Positions 49,732 to 59,380 of a stretch of DNA of 64,000 nt are shown here, piece by piece. Source of the stretch: Variovorax paradoxus (GTDB lineage Bacteria; Pseudomonadota; Gammaproteobacteria; Burkholderiales; Burkholderiaceae_C); NCBI RefSeq assembly GCF_030811855.1, contig NZ_JAUSRN010000017.1, positions 62,001 to 126,000 on the forward strand, written 5' to 3'. The notes beneath the pieces are model-generated. The model did no database searches, was not told where the DNA came from, and saw nothing but the letters and a program-made list of their open reading frames with translations. The translations under genes were made by a program, and so were the position numbers. Every line of letters begins with the position of its first letter. Position 1 is the stretch's first letter.

Positions 49732-51084
49732 ATGTCCCTCTTCGACACGTTCGCCCAGTGGCTCGGGCTCAGCGATCCGGCACCTGCCAAAACAAGCGCT
49801 GAGATTGCCGGGGTCGGGGCGCCGTTTCCGGCGGCGACCGCGCAGGGCTCCAACAGTGCCTATGCGGAACTCTGGCAATCGGTGGACCGTCACCTCGCCC
49901 AGTTCATGGTCCACAGCGTGTTGCCGCACCGGCAGTTCGAGCCGGAGGACGTGTTCAAGCTGGTGCGGATTCAAGTCACCGGCACAACGCCCGCGGCGCA
50001 AAGGGCGATCGAACGCTTTCTCGCCGAGTTCCGGCCCGAGAGCCGGCGCAAGGTTGTACTGGCCGCCGTGATGCGCAATTGCGCGCAAGGCGTGTCCACC
50101 GAAGGCTTCGTCGATTTCAACCGCGACTTCGATCGCGCGGAACTGGACGAGAGCGACCCCTACGACGCGCAACTGGCGGATGCCCATCAGGGCGGCTATC
50201 AGCTCACGCTCTACGGCGAATGGGAACTCCAGCGCGCGGTGCCAGCCAGCATGCCGCCTTCGGTTGCCGCTGTGCCGAACGCTGCAGCCCTCGTTGCGCC
50301 GCTGGAAATCGACGTTCACGACGCGGCCGGCCGACACCAGGTCCGGATCTCGGCACTGCCGTTCGTGCTGGGCCGCGCTGCCGCGTTGGCGCAGGACCGT
50401 ATCGTCGGCACCTTCGTCTCGCGCCGGCACGGCCTGCTGGAGCGCGACGAGCAGGGACGCGTCTGGTACCGCGAGACCTCGGTCAACGGCAGCAGCCTCG
50501 ATGGCAGCCCGATCGCACCGGGCGAACGTCGGCAACTTCGCAACGGCGCGCAGCTGCGCCTTGGCGGCGATGTCCCCGACGTGGCCGAATGCCCGGCCCT
50601 GACCATCCGCTGGCCTGCGCCCCCCGACGACGATGCCCACACCCCGATCCGCGCGCCGCTGCGTGCCGCGACGGACAGTGCCACGCCGATCCGCTCCAGC
50701 CTCGATGACGGCCCGCGCCCTACGCCGACGCCGCTGAGCACCGGGCCCGCCGGACCGCTGTGTCTGCTGGCGATCAAGGATGCCCACGGCAGCCGCACGG
50801 TGCCCGTCACGCGTCTGCCCTATGTGATTGGTCGAAGCGAATTGGCCGACTGCCGCGTGCCCGAAGACAACGCCGGGGTGTCGCGTGATCACTTGGTCAT
50901 CCAGGCCATCGATGCCACGGGTGCGCGCATCGACAACAACGCCGTCGGCAAGTGGGGAACCGATGTCGACGCTGCCGAGCAGCCGGCGCAGTTTCTACTG
51001 ACCTGGGGGCGCCAGGTCAGGCTCGCCGGCCGCTTCGCGAAGGCGCCCGCCGTCACCGTGCTGCTGTTGCCGCCGACGGCATGA
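49732..51084 (+). CDS. FHA-domain protein with two FHA domains
   Basis: 450 residues. An N-terminal region (about 1-165) with TPAAQRAIERFLAEFRPESR precedes FHA 1 at about 195-290 (LPFVLGRAAALAQDRIVGTF, VSRRHGLLERDEQGR, SVNGSSLDGSPI). A Pro/Thr-rich linker follows (HTPIRAPLRAATDSATPIRS). FHA 2 is at about 345-450 (LPYVIGRSELADCRVPEDNA, GVSRDHLVIQAID, NAVGKWGTDVD). FHA domains bind phosphothreonine, so this is the likely phospho-reader for the kinase encoded two genes below. The stop overlaps the phosphatase start by ATGA. Confidence 0.9.
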   Translation: MSLFDTFAQWLGLSDPAPAKTSAEIAGVGAPFPAATAQGSNSAYAELWQSVDRHLAQFMVHSVLPHRQFEPEDVFKLVRIQVTGTTPAAQRAIERFLAEFRPESRRKVVLAAVMRNCAQGVSTEGFVDFNRDFDRAELDESDPYDAQLADAHQGGYQLTLYGEWELQRAVPASMPPSVAAVPNAAALVAPLEIDVHDAAGRHQVRISALPFVLGRAAALAQDRIVGTFVSRRHGLLERDEQGRVWYRETSVNGSSLDGSPIAPGERRQLRNGAQLRLGGDVPDVAECPALTIRWPAPPDDDAHTPIRAPLRAATDSATPIRSSLDDGPRPTPTPLSTGPAGPLCLLAIKDAHGSRTVPVTRLPYVIGRSELADCRVPEDNAGVSRDHLVIQAIDATGARIDNNAVGKWGTDVDAAEQPAQFLLTWGRQVRLAGRFAKAPAVTVLLLPPTA

Positions 51085-52082
51085 GCTCCAGACTCACGCC
51101 GCCGGGCGACGCGGTCACGCCGCTGGCGCGGCATCGCGTCGTGCCGGCGCCGCGCCGCAGTGTGGCCGACTGGCTGCGCCAACAATGGGCGCTGGCGCGA
51201 CGCCCGCGCATCGAAAGCGGCTGGGCCAGCCTGTGCGGCACAGGGCATGAGCGCAATCAGGACGCCGTGCTGGCCGCCATGCCCTTGTTCGCGGTGGCTG
51301 ATGGCGTCGGCGGCGGCAGCGCCGGCGAACTCGCGAGCAGCCAGATGCTGGCCTGGTGCCGGACGATCCAGCCCGCCGACTGGCATCGCCCCGAAGCGCT
51401 CGCGGCCAAGCTGGGTGAAGCCGACACCGCGCTGGCCAGCGCGCTGGAGCGCTTGAGCCCGGGGGGACGCAGCGCCACGACCTTCGTTGGCGTCTGGCTG
51501 CGGCGCAGTGGCCGCGGCCTGGTTGCACATGTCGGCGACTCGCGCGTGCTGCAATTGCGCCCCCGTTCTGGTGCTTGGGAGGCGACCCGGCTCACCGCGG
51601 ACCAGACCTATGCGAACCTGGGCGAGGTTCCCCCCGTAGGCAGCCGCCCGGACGACCCGGCGCGCATGGTGGGCGTCGGCGCGATCGGCGAGCCGTCGGT
51701 CACACGCCTTCACCTGCGCGAGAACGACTGGCTGCTGTTGTGCAGCGATGGCTTCCATCGCTTCATGTCCGAGCCGACCTTGGCCGCGCTGTGCAAGAGC
51801 GAAGCCTCGGTGCCGCTGCATGGGCTCGCGCAGCTGCTGGCCCAAGCGGCCGCGCGGGCGGGCAGTCGCGACGACATCAGCGTGCTGCTGGTGCGCCGCA
51901 ATCCGTCGGGCGGCGCGCGTGTATCGTTCTGGCTGGCCCTTGCTGCGAGCGCGATCGCAGCGCTTGCACTCCTTGCCAGCACCCGCGGTTGGCCGAGCGA
52001 TCCCGCAGGCGACACGCCCGCGCCGCCACCGGTCAGCGCGCCGTCTGCCGCCGACGGCGCAGCGCCGTTGCCACCTCGATAG
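51081..52082 (+). CDS. PP2C-family Ser/Thr phosphatase, membrane-anchored
   Basis: 333 residues. PP2C motifs: HERNQDAVLA (metal-binding Asp), FAVADGVGGG, GRSATTFVGV, AHVGDSRVLQL, LLLCSDGFHRFM and GSRDDISVLLV. A C-terminal TM helix (SFWLALAASAIAALALLAST) and a Pro/Ala tail anchor the catalytic domain at the inner membrane, facing the cytoplasm. It overlaps the FHA gene by ATGA. It is the natural counter-enzyme to the kinase downstream, as PstP is to PknA/B in mycobacteria. Confidence 0.92.
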   Translation: MSSRLTPPGDAVTPLARHRVVPAPRRSVADWLRQQWALARRPRIESGWASLCGTGHERNQDAVLAAMPLFAVADGVGGGSAGELASSQMLAWCRTIQPADWHRPEALAAKLGEADTALASALERLSPGGRSATTFVGVWLRRSGRGLVAHVGDSRVLQLRPRSGAWEATRLTADQTYANLGEVPPVGSRPDDPARMVGVGAIGEPSVTRLHLRENDWLLLCSDGFHRFMSEPTLAALCKSEASVPLHGLAQLLAQAAARAGSRDDISVLLVRRNPSGGARVSFWLALAASAIAALALLASTRGWPSDPAGDTPAPPPVSAPSAADGAAPLPPR

Positions 52083-52111
52083 GCCACGCACCCGTGTCTG
52101 CATCCGACCTC

Positions 52112-54010
52112 ATGACTGCGCGTAGCCACGCCAGCGCCAACGCCTACGATCCCTTCGAGGACACACGTGGCCCGGTCGGCCATGCGACGCACTTCGACGT
52201 GGAGCGCATTCCCGGCAGCCTGGCCGGCGAGCCGGCGCGGTTTCGCAAGACGATCAAGCCCGGTGTCGGCGCCGACCTGCTGCCAATGATCCACCGCGAA
52301 AACCTGCTGCTGATGGACATGGCGACGCGGGGATTGCGGCATGTCGCGCAGTCGCTCGAATTCACCCGCGATTCATCAGACACGCCATTCGTCGTCACGA
52401 CCCTCGATGCGGGGCCGAGCCTGAATCTCTGGAGGGACTACGACTTCCTCGCCGAGGACGATAGGTCCGGCGCCGAAGGCCATGCCGCGCGCTCGTTCCT
52501 GACGCCTGTCGTGCTGGCGCGCCTGTTGCGCCACCTGCTGCTGGCGCTGCGCGAGTTCCATGGTGCCGGCTTCATTCACTGCGACATCCACGCCGGCAAC
52601 GTCTGCCTGCCATTCGAGCGCCATGCCGGCCCGGTACGCTCGGTGCGCCCGCTGTTCGAGCAATTGCGCCTGATCGACTTCGGCCATACGTTGTCGGCAC
52701 GGCTGAATTTCGAGGAACCGATGCGCCTCGATCCCGCCGCGACAGAAAGCCTGCGGCGGGTGTCACCCGCATTCCGTGCCGCGCTGCACCGCGATGCCGA
52801 AAGCGGGCGCGCCGACGCGGTACGCGCGCTTGACTTCAGGCTCGACCTGTATGCGCTGGGCGCACTCGCGTCGCAGTTTCTCGGCTCGATGGACGGGTCC
52901 GGCGAACCGCGTGCCGCCGCCTTGCACGCTGCAATGAGCGCCAGTGTCGATGCGCTGCTGGCGCAGGACTGCGGCGCGGCTGCACCCGAACCGGGACTGC
53001 ACGATCGCCTGCTGCGCCCGATCGATACGCTGCTGGCGAGCCTGGGGCCGCTGGACGACGGCTGGCTGCTGCCCCGAAAGCGGGCGGCAGCGACCCGTGC
53101 GGAGCCGGCCCGGGAGACCCCGTTGGTCGGCGCTCGAGCAACGCCCATGGCGCCCCCGGTGGCAGCCCTGATTCCAGCCCCGATGGCAGCCTCGATGGCA
53201 CCGCCGATCGCCGCCGATGCCGCGCAGGCTGGAGCACCCGCGCCAGCCACCGTCGTGCCGCGCCCCACGGGCCGCCGCAGCGCGCTGATCGCCGCACTGG
53301 TCGCGAGCGCACTGGCTGTGTGGGCCTGGCAGGAAGACCGCCTGCAGAGCATCGTTTCGATCCTGGCGCGACCGGCGGGCGAGGCCGCGCCGGGTTCACC
53401 CGCCGGGACCGCGAATCCGAGGACCGCGGCGGCCGCATCGCGTGCCACGGCCTCCGCGTCAGTCTTGAGCGCACGCGAGGTCGACGACCAACTCAATGCG
53501 ATGATCGAGGGTGCTGCGTCGGGCAACTGGCGCCAGGTCGATGCGGCTGCGCATCGCATCAGCGAATCGGCGGGTTCGGACGGGTCGACCTCGCCGCTGC
53601 TGGCTTCGGGCCGCGAGGCCATCGAGCAGGGTGACTACGGCGGCGCCGCGGCGACATTGCGCCTGGCCACGGCGAAGGTGCCTGCCGACTGGCAAGCGTG
53701 GTCCGCGCTGGGCTACGCCGCGTTACGTCGCAACGAGCTGGACGCGGCGAAATCGGCCCTCAACCGCAGTCTGCAGCTGCATCCACAGGACGCCAGCGCC
53801 TGGGCCCACCTTGGAGAGATCCTCGCGCTGCAGGACAACGCCGGGGCGTCAGCCGCAACCCTCCAGCTGGCCGTGTATTTCTCGACCCAGCGCGCACGCA
53901 CGCTGGCCCATCTGCGCGCGCCGGCACCCACGCTGATCGCGCCCGAATTCCAGGCCGTGATCCAGGACACGGGCCGTGCGCTGGATCAAGTGCCCCTGCG
54001 AAAACCATGA
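52112..54010 (+). CDS. transmembrane Ser/Thr protein kinase with TPR-like C-terminus
   Basis: About 632 residues. In the kinase domain (about 30-330), Lys46 (RFRKTIKP), Glu63, the catalytic loop HCDIHAGNV with Asp158 and the metal motif LIDFG with Asp189 are visible. The glycine loop is degenerate (PGSLAGEP). After a Pro/Ala linker a single TM (SALIAALVASALAVWAWQED) leads to a periplasmic part with at least two TPR-like repeats (WQAWSALGYAALRRNELDAA, ASAWAHLGEILALQDNAGAS). The start is ATG 52112; a GTG at 52094 is also possible. No PASTA repeats are present. Confidence 0.88.
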   Translation: MTARSHASANAYDPFEDTRGPVGHATHFDVERIPGSLAGEPARFRKTIKPGVGADLLPMIHRENLLLMDMATRGLRHVAQSLEFTRDSSDTPFVVTTLDAGPSLNLWRDYDFLAEDDRSGAEGHAARSFLTPVVLARLLRHLLLALREFHGAGFIHCDIHAGNVCLPFERHAGPVRSVRPLFEQLRLIDFGHTLSARLNFEEPMRLDPAATESLRRVSPAFRAALHRDAESGRADAVRALDFRLDLYALGALASQFLGSMDGSGEPRAAALHAAMSASVDALLAQDCGAAAPEPGLHDRLLRPIDTLLASLGPLDDGWLLPRKRAAATRAEPARETPLVGARATPMAPPVAALIPAPMAASMAPPIAADAAQAGAPAPATVVPRPTGRRSALIAALVASALAVWAWQEDRLQSIVSILARPAGEAAPGSPAGTANPRTAAAASRATASASVLSAREVDDQLNAMIEGAASGNWRQVDAAAHRISESAGSDGSTSPLLASGREAIEQGDYGGAAATLRLATAKVPADWQAWSALGYAALRRNELDAAKSALNRSLQLHPQDASAWAHLGEILALQDNAGASAATLQLAVYFSTQRARTLAHLRAPAPTLIAPEFQAVIQDTGRALDQVPLRKP

Positions 54011-54573
54011 AAAAACGCTTGCTCATCGTCGCTCTCGTGCTGCCCGGGTGGCTGTATGCGCAAGTGCCCTATGGCCTGTCGGTGGATCGCGACAGCGCGC
54101 AACCCCAACAGGCCATCAAGGTCACCGTGAACTTCGAGGCTGCAAGCCGCTGGTGCGGCCTGCGCGTCGACCTCGGCGACGGCGATGTCCGCGACCTCTT
54201 GGTCGACAACTTCCCGCTGACCCTCTCCAAGCCATACGACACCCCGGGGCGCTATGTGTTGCGCGCGGAAGGCCGCTTCGTCTTGCGCGGGCTCACGTCG
54301 GCGCTCGGCTGCGCCGGCAAGGCCCGCGCGGTGACGGTCTCCGTCGGCGAGCTTCCTCGCGACGCCCACAGCGCCGGTTCGGACGAGGACGCCAAGGACG
54401 AACTGGAACGCCGCAAGCGCAGGGCCGAACTCGAGCGCGAGCCACACAAACGTAGGCGCGAGGAGGTCCGCGAGCCGCCAAGCCACCATACGAACCCCGG
54501 CGGCGCACCCACCACGTCGCCGGCACCCGCAGCGCCCGTCCCGCCGCGCGACAGCACGCTCAAGGTCTTCTGA
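54007..54573 (+). CDS. periplasmic PKD-like domain protein
   Basis: 188 residues. A signal peptide (MKKRLLIVALVLPGWLYAQV) is followed by a beta-sandwich with PKD-type features: KVTVNFEAASRWCGLRVDLG, DGDVRDLLVDNFPLTLSKPY, DTPGRYVLRAEGRF. Then comes a charged helix (DELERRKRRAELEREPHKRR) and a Pro/Thr tail. It overlaps the kinase stop (ATGA) and the SEDS start (TGATG). A role as a periplasmic ligand or linker between the kinase sensor part and the cell-wall synthase is plausible but inferred. Confidence 0.7.
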   Translation: MKKRLLIVALVLPGWLYAQVPYGLSVDRDSAQPQQAIKVTVNFEAASRWCGLRVDLGDGDVRDLLVDNFPLTLSKPYDTPGRYVLRAEGRFVLRGLTSALGCAGKARAVTVSVGELPRDAHSAGSDEDAKDELERRKRRAELEREPHKRRREEVREPPSHHTNPGGAPTTSPAPAAPVPPRDSTLKVF

Positions 54574-56909
54574 TGCACCCCGCGGCTGTTCACGCTCCGG
54601 GTCCATCGGCGGGTCGCCGCGACATGTCCGGGGTCGGGGAGTTCGTGCTGCTCGTGGTGGTCCTGACGGCGCTTGTCTGGCAGTTCCAAAGCCTGCGAAG
54701 CGGCGCCGCCGATGCACCGGACGATGACCGGTATCGACTCGACCAAGCCCTGCAGGCCGCCCCGTTGGTGGGTGACGGCCATGCGCAAGTGGCGACGCTG
54801 TGCCACATGGCCAGCCTGCCGCCGCGGCTGCGCTGGCGCTGGGCCGGGGCCTGTGCGACCACCCGCGCCGATCAGGCAGGATCGCTCGATGCCTTGCCCG
54901 CGGCGCTGCAGGCCGATCAGGCTGGGCTGCAACAGGCGATCACGGCGGGCGCGGCCGGACGGCTGGCACGGGTGGCGCCGCTCGCCAAAAGCCTGGCCGA
55001 AGGCGTATTGCCCGAGGCCGAGCAGGCCACGTTGGCAGACACGGCTCGCGAACTGCGTACGTACCGTGCGCGCTATCAACTGGGCAGCGATCCGTCCAGC
55101 GGTTCACTGCCGTTGGCCTGCGCCTGGGCAGAAGCGCTTGCCGCCGCGCGGCGCGCAGGCAGCGAACCTGACCACACGCTCGCGCTGGCGAACCAGCTCG
55201 CGATCGTGCGCGGCGCCGCGGTGCGCCTGTGGTGGCCGTCGGCTGGCCCGACGATCGACTGGTCGAGCGGCACCACACCCGAATGCCGTGCGCTCGGCCC
55301 GCCGCAGCGCACGATGGCGTTGGCTGCCGATCTGGCGCGACAGGTGCGCGACGGCGAACGGCTGGCGCACAAGTCGGCCGCGATGCAGATCCTGACGCAG
55401 CGTGCCCCCTGGTTGCTGGTCGCGTGGTCGCTGTTGACCTGGGTGCTGGTTTCGCTGGCGCGCCGCACGCGCCGGCCGCTGCGTTTCCTGCCGCCGGCCT
55501 TGCTCGCATGGGCTGCGATGGGCGCCGCGTCCGGTCTGGCCCAGCCCGATGCCGGCGCGCCGATTCCCTGGTGGGTCTGGGTGTCGCTGGCAGCACTCGG
55601 CGTCGTGGTTTCAATCGTCGGCCGCTCGGCGCGTTTCGCGCTGTTCGCGCTGTTCGCGCCCTGCGCTCCGCAACGCAGCGTGGTGTTCTTCGGCTTGCCG
55701 CTGGCCGTGCTCTTCATCGGCATCGGCTGGTGGCTGGTGTTCGACCTGGCGCTGAACGGCCACGTGCTCAACCGCTACATCGCGCTGCGCCACAGCCTCG
55801 CGGTCTTCGGGGCAATGGTTCTGTTGTCGATCTTGCCGGCGCTGTCGCAGGGCATCGCCACGGTGTGGCTGCGCTGGGCCAGCCTGGTCACCAACGCACT
55901 GCGACCAGGCCGCGGCAGCGGCGTGCGCGCCTGGCTGCGGCCGGTTCTGCTCTGGTGGCTCTATGCGGCGGTCGTGCTCGGCTTCGCGCTGCTGACGCCC
56001 GGCTGGCGCCAGCTCACGGGTGAACTGCTGCCCTTGCTGCTGCTGCTCGGCGTGTCGTGGTTCTTCCTGCTGCGTGCCGCCTTGTGGACGCGACCGCAAG
56101 GCGGCGCAGGCTGGCTCGCCACCTCGATGCTGCCGCTGCTGGTGCATCTGGTCGTCGTGCTCGCGGCCCTGGTGTTGACCGATGACCTCGGTCCGACGCT
56201 CGTGGTGCTGTTCGCCTGCGCCATTTACGCCGGCGCCTTCGCGGCCCAGGGCCTGCTCGGCCGCGGCGCGCGCTGGCCGCTGGCGGCCGGTATCGGCATC
56301 CTGGCTGCGGTGCTGTTGGCGGGCGCGCTGCTCGCGGGGCTCTTTGCTTTCACGAAGCTGCCGGGCTCGGGCGCCGAACGGGTCGCGCAGCGGCTGGACG
56401 CCGTCACCAACCCGTTCTCGGCCGAGAACGACCAACTGGCCCACGTGCTGTGGCTGGGCCAACACACGCCGCCGAGCGGCTATGGCCTGGGGGCCGTGCC
56501 CTGGTGCGGTTCGCTACCGGTCGCCGGCTGCCCGGGTATCCCGGCCCAGGCGCAGAGCGACTACAGCTTCGCTGTGCTGCACGCGGTGGCAGGCCACACG
56601 GTCAGCTTCGGCCTGCTTGCTGCCTACCTGCTGTGGCTGGGGCTGCTGGCGGTGCGTCAGGCAGCGCAGACCCGCGGCAGGTTGAATCCGGGCACGTCCG
56701 GCGCTTCGCAAAGCGCCTGGCTGGCCTGGTTGTGCGTGTGCTGGGCCGTGTTGACGATGGTGCAGACACTGGTCACCGTGGCCGGCAATCTCGGCGCGTT
56801 GCCGCTCACGGGCGTGACCTGGCCCTTCGTCAGTTTCGGCCTGTGGTCGCTGCTGCGCAACACGCTGGTGCTTGGCCTCGTGATGAATCGCCCGGAGATC
56901 GCCGAATGA
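54573..56909 (+). CDS. SEDS (FtsW/RodA/SpoVE) family peptidoglycan polymerase
   Basis: 778 residues, roughly twice the normal 370-400. The N-terminal half has one TM (FVLLVVVLTALVWQFQSL) followed by a large region (about 40-270) of unknown fold, probably periplasmic. The C-terminal about 480 residues hold ten or so TM segments and SEDS signatures. Examples are AQSDYSFAVLHAVAGHTVSF (compare HTDFIFAxxxEExG of RodA/FtsW) and LTGVTWPFVSFGLWSLLRNT (compare GLTLPFVSYGGSSL). SEDS proteins polymerise lipid II glycan strands. The extended N-terminus and the relaxed active-site wording suggest a divergent subfamily. It is coupled to the PBP gene by ATGA. Confidence 0.85.
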   Translation: MHPAAVHAPGPSAGRRDMSGVGEFVLLVVVLTALVWQFQSLRSGAADAPDDDRYRLDQALQAAPLVGDGHAQVATLCHMASLPPRLRWRWAGACATTRADQAGSLDALPAALQADQAGLQQAITAGAAGRLARVAPLAKSLAEGVLPEAEQATLADTARELRTYRARYQLGSDPSSGSLPLACAWAEALAAARRAGSEPDHTLALANQLAIVRGAAVRLWWPSAGPTIDWSSGTTPECRALGPPQRTMALAADLARQVRDGERLAHKSAAMQILTQRAPWLLVAWSLLTWVLVSLARRTRRPLRFLPPALLAWAAMGAASGLAQPDAGAPIPWWVWVSLAALGVVVSIVGRSARFALFALFAPCAPQRSVVFFGLPLAVLFIGIGWWLVFDLALNGHVLNRYIALRHSLAVFGAMVLLSILPALSQGIATVWLRWASLVTNALRPGRGSGVRAWLRPVLLWWLYAAVVLGFALLTPGWRQLTGELLPLLLLLGVSWFFLLRAALWTRPQGGAGWLATSMLPLLVHLVVVLAALVLTDDLGPTLVVLFACAIYAGAFAAQGLLGRGARWPLAAGIGILAAVLLAGALLAGLFAFTKLPGSGAERVAQRLDAVTNPFSAENDQLAHVLWLGQHTPPSGYGLGAVPWCGSLPVAGCPGIPAQAQSDYSFAVLHAVAGHTVSFGLLAAYLLWLGLLAVRQAAQTRGRLNPGTSGASQSAWLAWLCVCWAVLTMVQTLVTVAGNLGALPLTGVTWPFVSFGLWSLLRNTLVLGLVMNRPEIAE

Positions 56910-59380
56910 TCCAGACCACCAACGCAAGGATCGACGACACCGCGCCGGTGATCCGGCAGGTCGCGCTGATCATGCTGGCACTGTGCCTGATCGTGCCTGC
57001 AGCGCTCTACCTGCGCGCGCAGAGCGGCACCGAGCGCCTGCACGAACCGGTCAGAACCCGCGCGGCCATGGACGCGCTGCTGAACGCCATTGCGCCTGCC
57101 AGCCAGCCGCCGGCGACGATGTTGGACAAGACGGCGCTCGCGGCGCTGCTGCCGCAATGCGCCGGCCTGCCGGCTTACCAGGGCTTGGAGTTCATGGATG
57201 ACGTGGCGGAGCAACTGGGACTGCTCGACGGCCAACTCGAAGGGTTGACGGCGATTGATGGCCAGCGCAATGCGCCCTTGCGCCGGCGTTACCAACTGCA
57301 GGCCGCAACCTGGGCCCAGGGGGTGGCGAACAGTGCGATCGGTTGCCAGCAGGCGGCGCAAGCGCTGCGGCTGCTGGCAGGGCCGCGCGGTGCTGCATTG
57401 CTGGCGCAAGCACAGTGGCAGGAGCGGCAACGAGGCAACGCGCTGCAAGCCTCGCAGGCCGCGGTGCGCCTGGCCCCCGGAAGCCTGGCGCAGGCCGACC
57501 CCTGGCGCGGCTGGCCCGGCTGCATCTGGCTGGGTGGCCTGGAGCCGGGGAGCACGGCCTATCACCTCGCGCCGGCCGGCCGGGCGAGCTGGAGCCGCGC
57601 GCTTTGCGAGCAAAGCGGCTTCCGACCCGCGAACGCCAAGACGGTCGTGGCGGCCCGACCTGCTGCGGGGAATGCAACCCCGGCCCCCAACGACCCGGCG
57701 TGGGTCATCCCGAACGACCTCGGCACCTTGATCAGCGAACTGGATGCGCTGCGCCTGCCGCAAGGCCGGCTCTACAGTGATTACGCCGACGCACTGCCGG
57801 CGCACGCCAACCGTGCGACCGTCGGGCGCAACGAGGTCGACGTGGGGTTCAACCTGCAGCTCACCATCGAGCCGCGCATCCAGGCCATCGCCCAGCGCAT
57901 CGCCACGTGTTATACCGGCCAGGTGGCGGCCTGCGCGCAGGCAGGCATCGCATTCGAGCAGGTCGGCGCAGCGCAGGGCGCCGGGGCCGCATCCATGTGG
58001 GAACGCGCTGCGGCGCGCATGACGGCAGTCGCGGTGATCGACGTCGCCAGCGGCCGCATCGAGGCCCTGGCGAGCGCGCATACGCCGTGCTACGCGCAGG
58101 AGAACGATGGTCCGTTCCGCGACGCGGGCTGCCTGCCACTGTGGACTGAACCCCGGCGCCGTCCCGATGCCTTGTTGAACCACGCGGTGTTCACCGACTA
58201 CCTGCCGGGCTCGACGATCAAACCCATGATGGCCTCGGTGTTCTTCGAGGACACGGGGAGCAACGTCGAACAATTGTCGAACTGGCTTGCCACGTCCAAC
58301 ACCGACCGTTTCAACGACGAGTTGTTCTGCCTGGGGATCGCCAAGGGCAAGGCCTGCGATCGCCCGACTCGGGTGCAGCAGCGGGCCGCCGATCTGGGCT
58401 GGAACCCCGACTGTTCTGTGCTGCCGAGCCGCCGCTGTGCGCGTGCTGACATTCTGTTCGGCCGCCGATTGAGCGCGCGGCTGTCTCAAGACGGCGACGC
58501 GACCGCCAGCCTGCCCGACGCGACCCCGCTGCAGCGCGGCGCGCTGGTCGGACGCCTGTTCGTCGCACCGCCGGAGGCCGGCGGTGGCGAGCGCCTGATG
58601 GCGCTGCCCGAGATCGATCCGGCCAGCGCCGCGTCGTGCCGTGATTTGAAGGGGGGATGGCACGCGGCCAACTGCAGTTCGAGCGCGATGAAACCGCTGG
58701 TCAACGAAGCCGAAGGCCAGGGGCAGGCGCGCAGCACCGCGCTCGGCGTGGCAACGATGCTGGCGCGTCTCACCGCGGCTGCGAACGGCATGCAGGCGGT
58801 GCGCCGCCCGTACCTGGTGGAACAGGTCACCGATGCCGCGGGCACGCCGGTGGCGACGGCCGCGACGCGCAGCGACGACGGGACCTCGATACCGCTCGCA
58901 GGGGCAGAACCCACCGTTGTGGCCGCCGACGCTGCCCGGAAGGTTTTGCAGGGCCTCGCACGGGGCACCGGCCCGGGCGGGACCGGGAACCTGATCTGCA
59001 AGCACGTGTTCGGTACGCGCTGCACGCAGGCCGGCACGCTCATGGCCGGCAAGACGGGCACGCCGAGCTTTGACTTCGATCGCCTCAGCCTGACACAGGC
59101 GCGCCAGCGCTGCCGCGCCCACCCACGCGATGAAGGCTGCCTGCAAAAACCGGTGAAGTTCTACGTTGCCGCAGTCAAGTCGGGAGCCGATCGCCAAGGC
59201 CGCTACGACAAGGTCATCGCCGTGATGAGCGAGCGAAACTGGACGCTGGCGAGCGCCAAGCTTCCCGTCGCGGCACGTGAGCGCGTGCATGGCGGCATCA
59301 ACGATCTGAACAACATCTCTACCGAGATTGCCATGCGCACCGTCGATGCGGCTTGGCGGCCGAAGACCGCGAAACCTTGA
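56906..59380 (+). CDS. penicillin-binding protein transpeptidase (class B-type)
   Basis: 824 residues. An N-terminal membrane anchor (VALIMLALCLIVPAALYLRA) precedes a large region (about 40-320) and the transpeptidase domain. Catalytic motifs: Ser436-x-x-Lys439 in YLPGSTIKPMMA and K716TG in LMAGKTGTPSFDF. The SxN motif could not be placed with confidence. The ALGVATMLARLTAAANGMQA stretch is the usual helix before KTG. Several extra cysteines in pairs suggest disulfides. A SEDS-PBP pair with overlapping genes usually forms a glycan polymerase/crosslinking complex. Confidence 0.88.
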   Translation: MIQTTNARIDDTAPVIRQVALIMLALCLIVPAALYLRAQSGTERLHEPVRTRAAMDALLNAIAPASQPPATMLDKTALAALLPQCAGLPAYQGLEFMDDVAEQLGLLDGQLEGLTAIDGQRNAPLRRRYQLQAATWAQGVANSAIGCQQAAQALRLLAGPRGAALLAQAQWQERQRGNALQASQAAVRLAPGSLAQADPWRGWPGCIWLGGLEPGSTAYHLAPAGRASWSRALCEQSGFRPANAKTVVAARPAAGNATPAPNDPAWVIPNDLGTLISELDALRLPQGRLYSDYADALPAHANRATVGRNEVDVGFNLQLTIEPRIQAIAQRIATCYTGQVAACAQAGIAFEQVGAAQGAGAASMWERAAARMTAVAVIDVASGRIEALASAHTPCYAQENDGPFRDAGCLPLWTEPRRRPDALLNHAVFTDYLPGSTIKPMMASVFFEDTGSNVEQLSNWLATSNTDRFNDELFCLGIAKGKACDRPTRVQQRAADLGWNPDCSVLPSRRCARADILFGRRLSARLSQDGDATASLPDATPLQRGALVGRLFVAPPEAGGGERLMALPEIDPASAASCRDLKGGWHAANCSSSAMKPLVNEAEGQGQARSTALGVATMLARLTAAANGMQAVRRPYLVEQVTDAAGTPVATAATRSDDGTSIPLAGAEPTVVAADAARKVLQGLARGTGPGGTGNLICKHVFGTRCTQAGTLMAGKTGTPSFDFDRLSLTQARQRCRAHPRDEGCLQKPVKFYVAAVKSGADRQGRYDKVIAVMSERNWTLASAKLPVAARERVHGGINDLNNISTEIAMRTVDAAWRPKTAKP

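Noticed and set aside
49432..52103. Long open frames on the minus strand opposite the FHA and PP2C genes
   Set aside because: They are arginine/alanine-rich shadows created by high-GC third positions. The plus strand has clear FHA and PP2C motifs and coupled starts.
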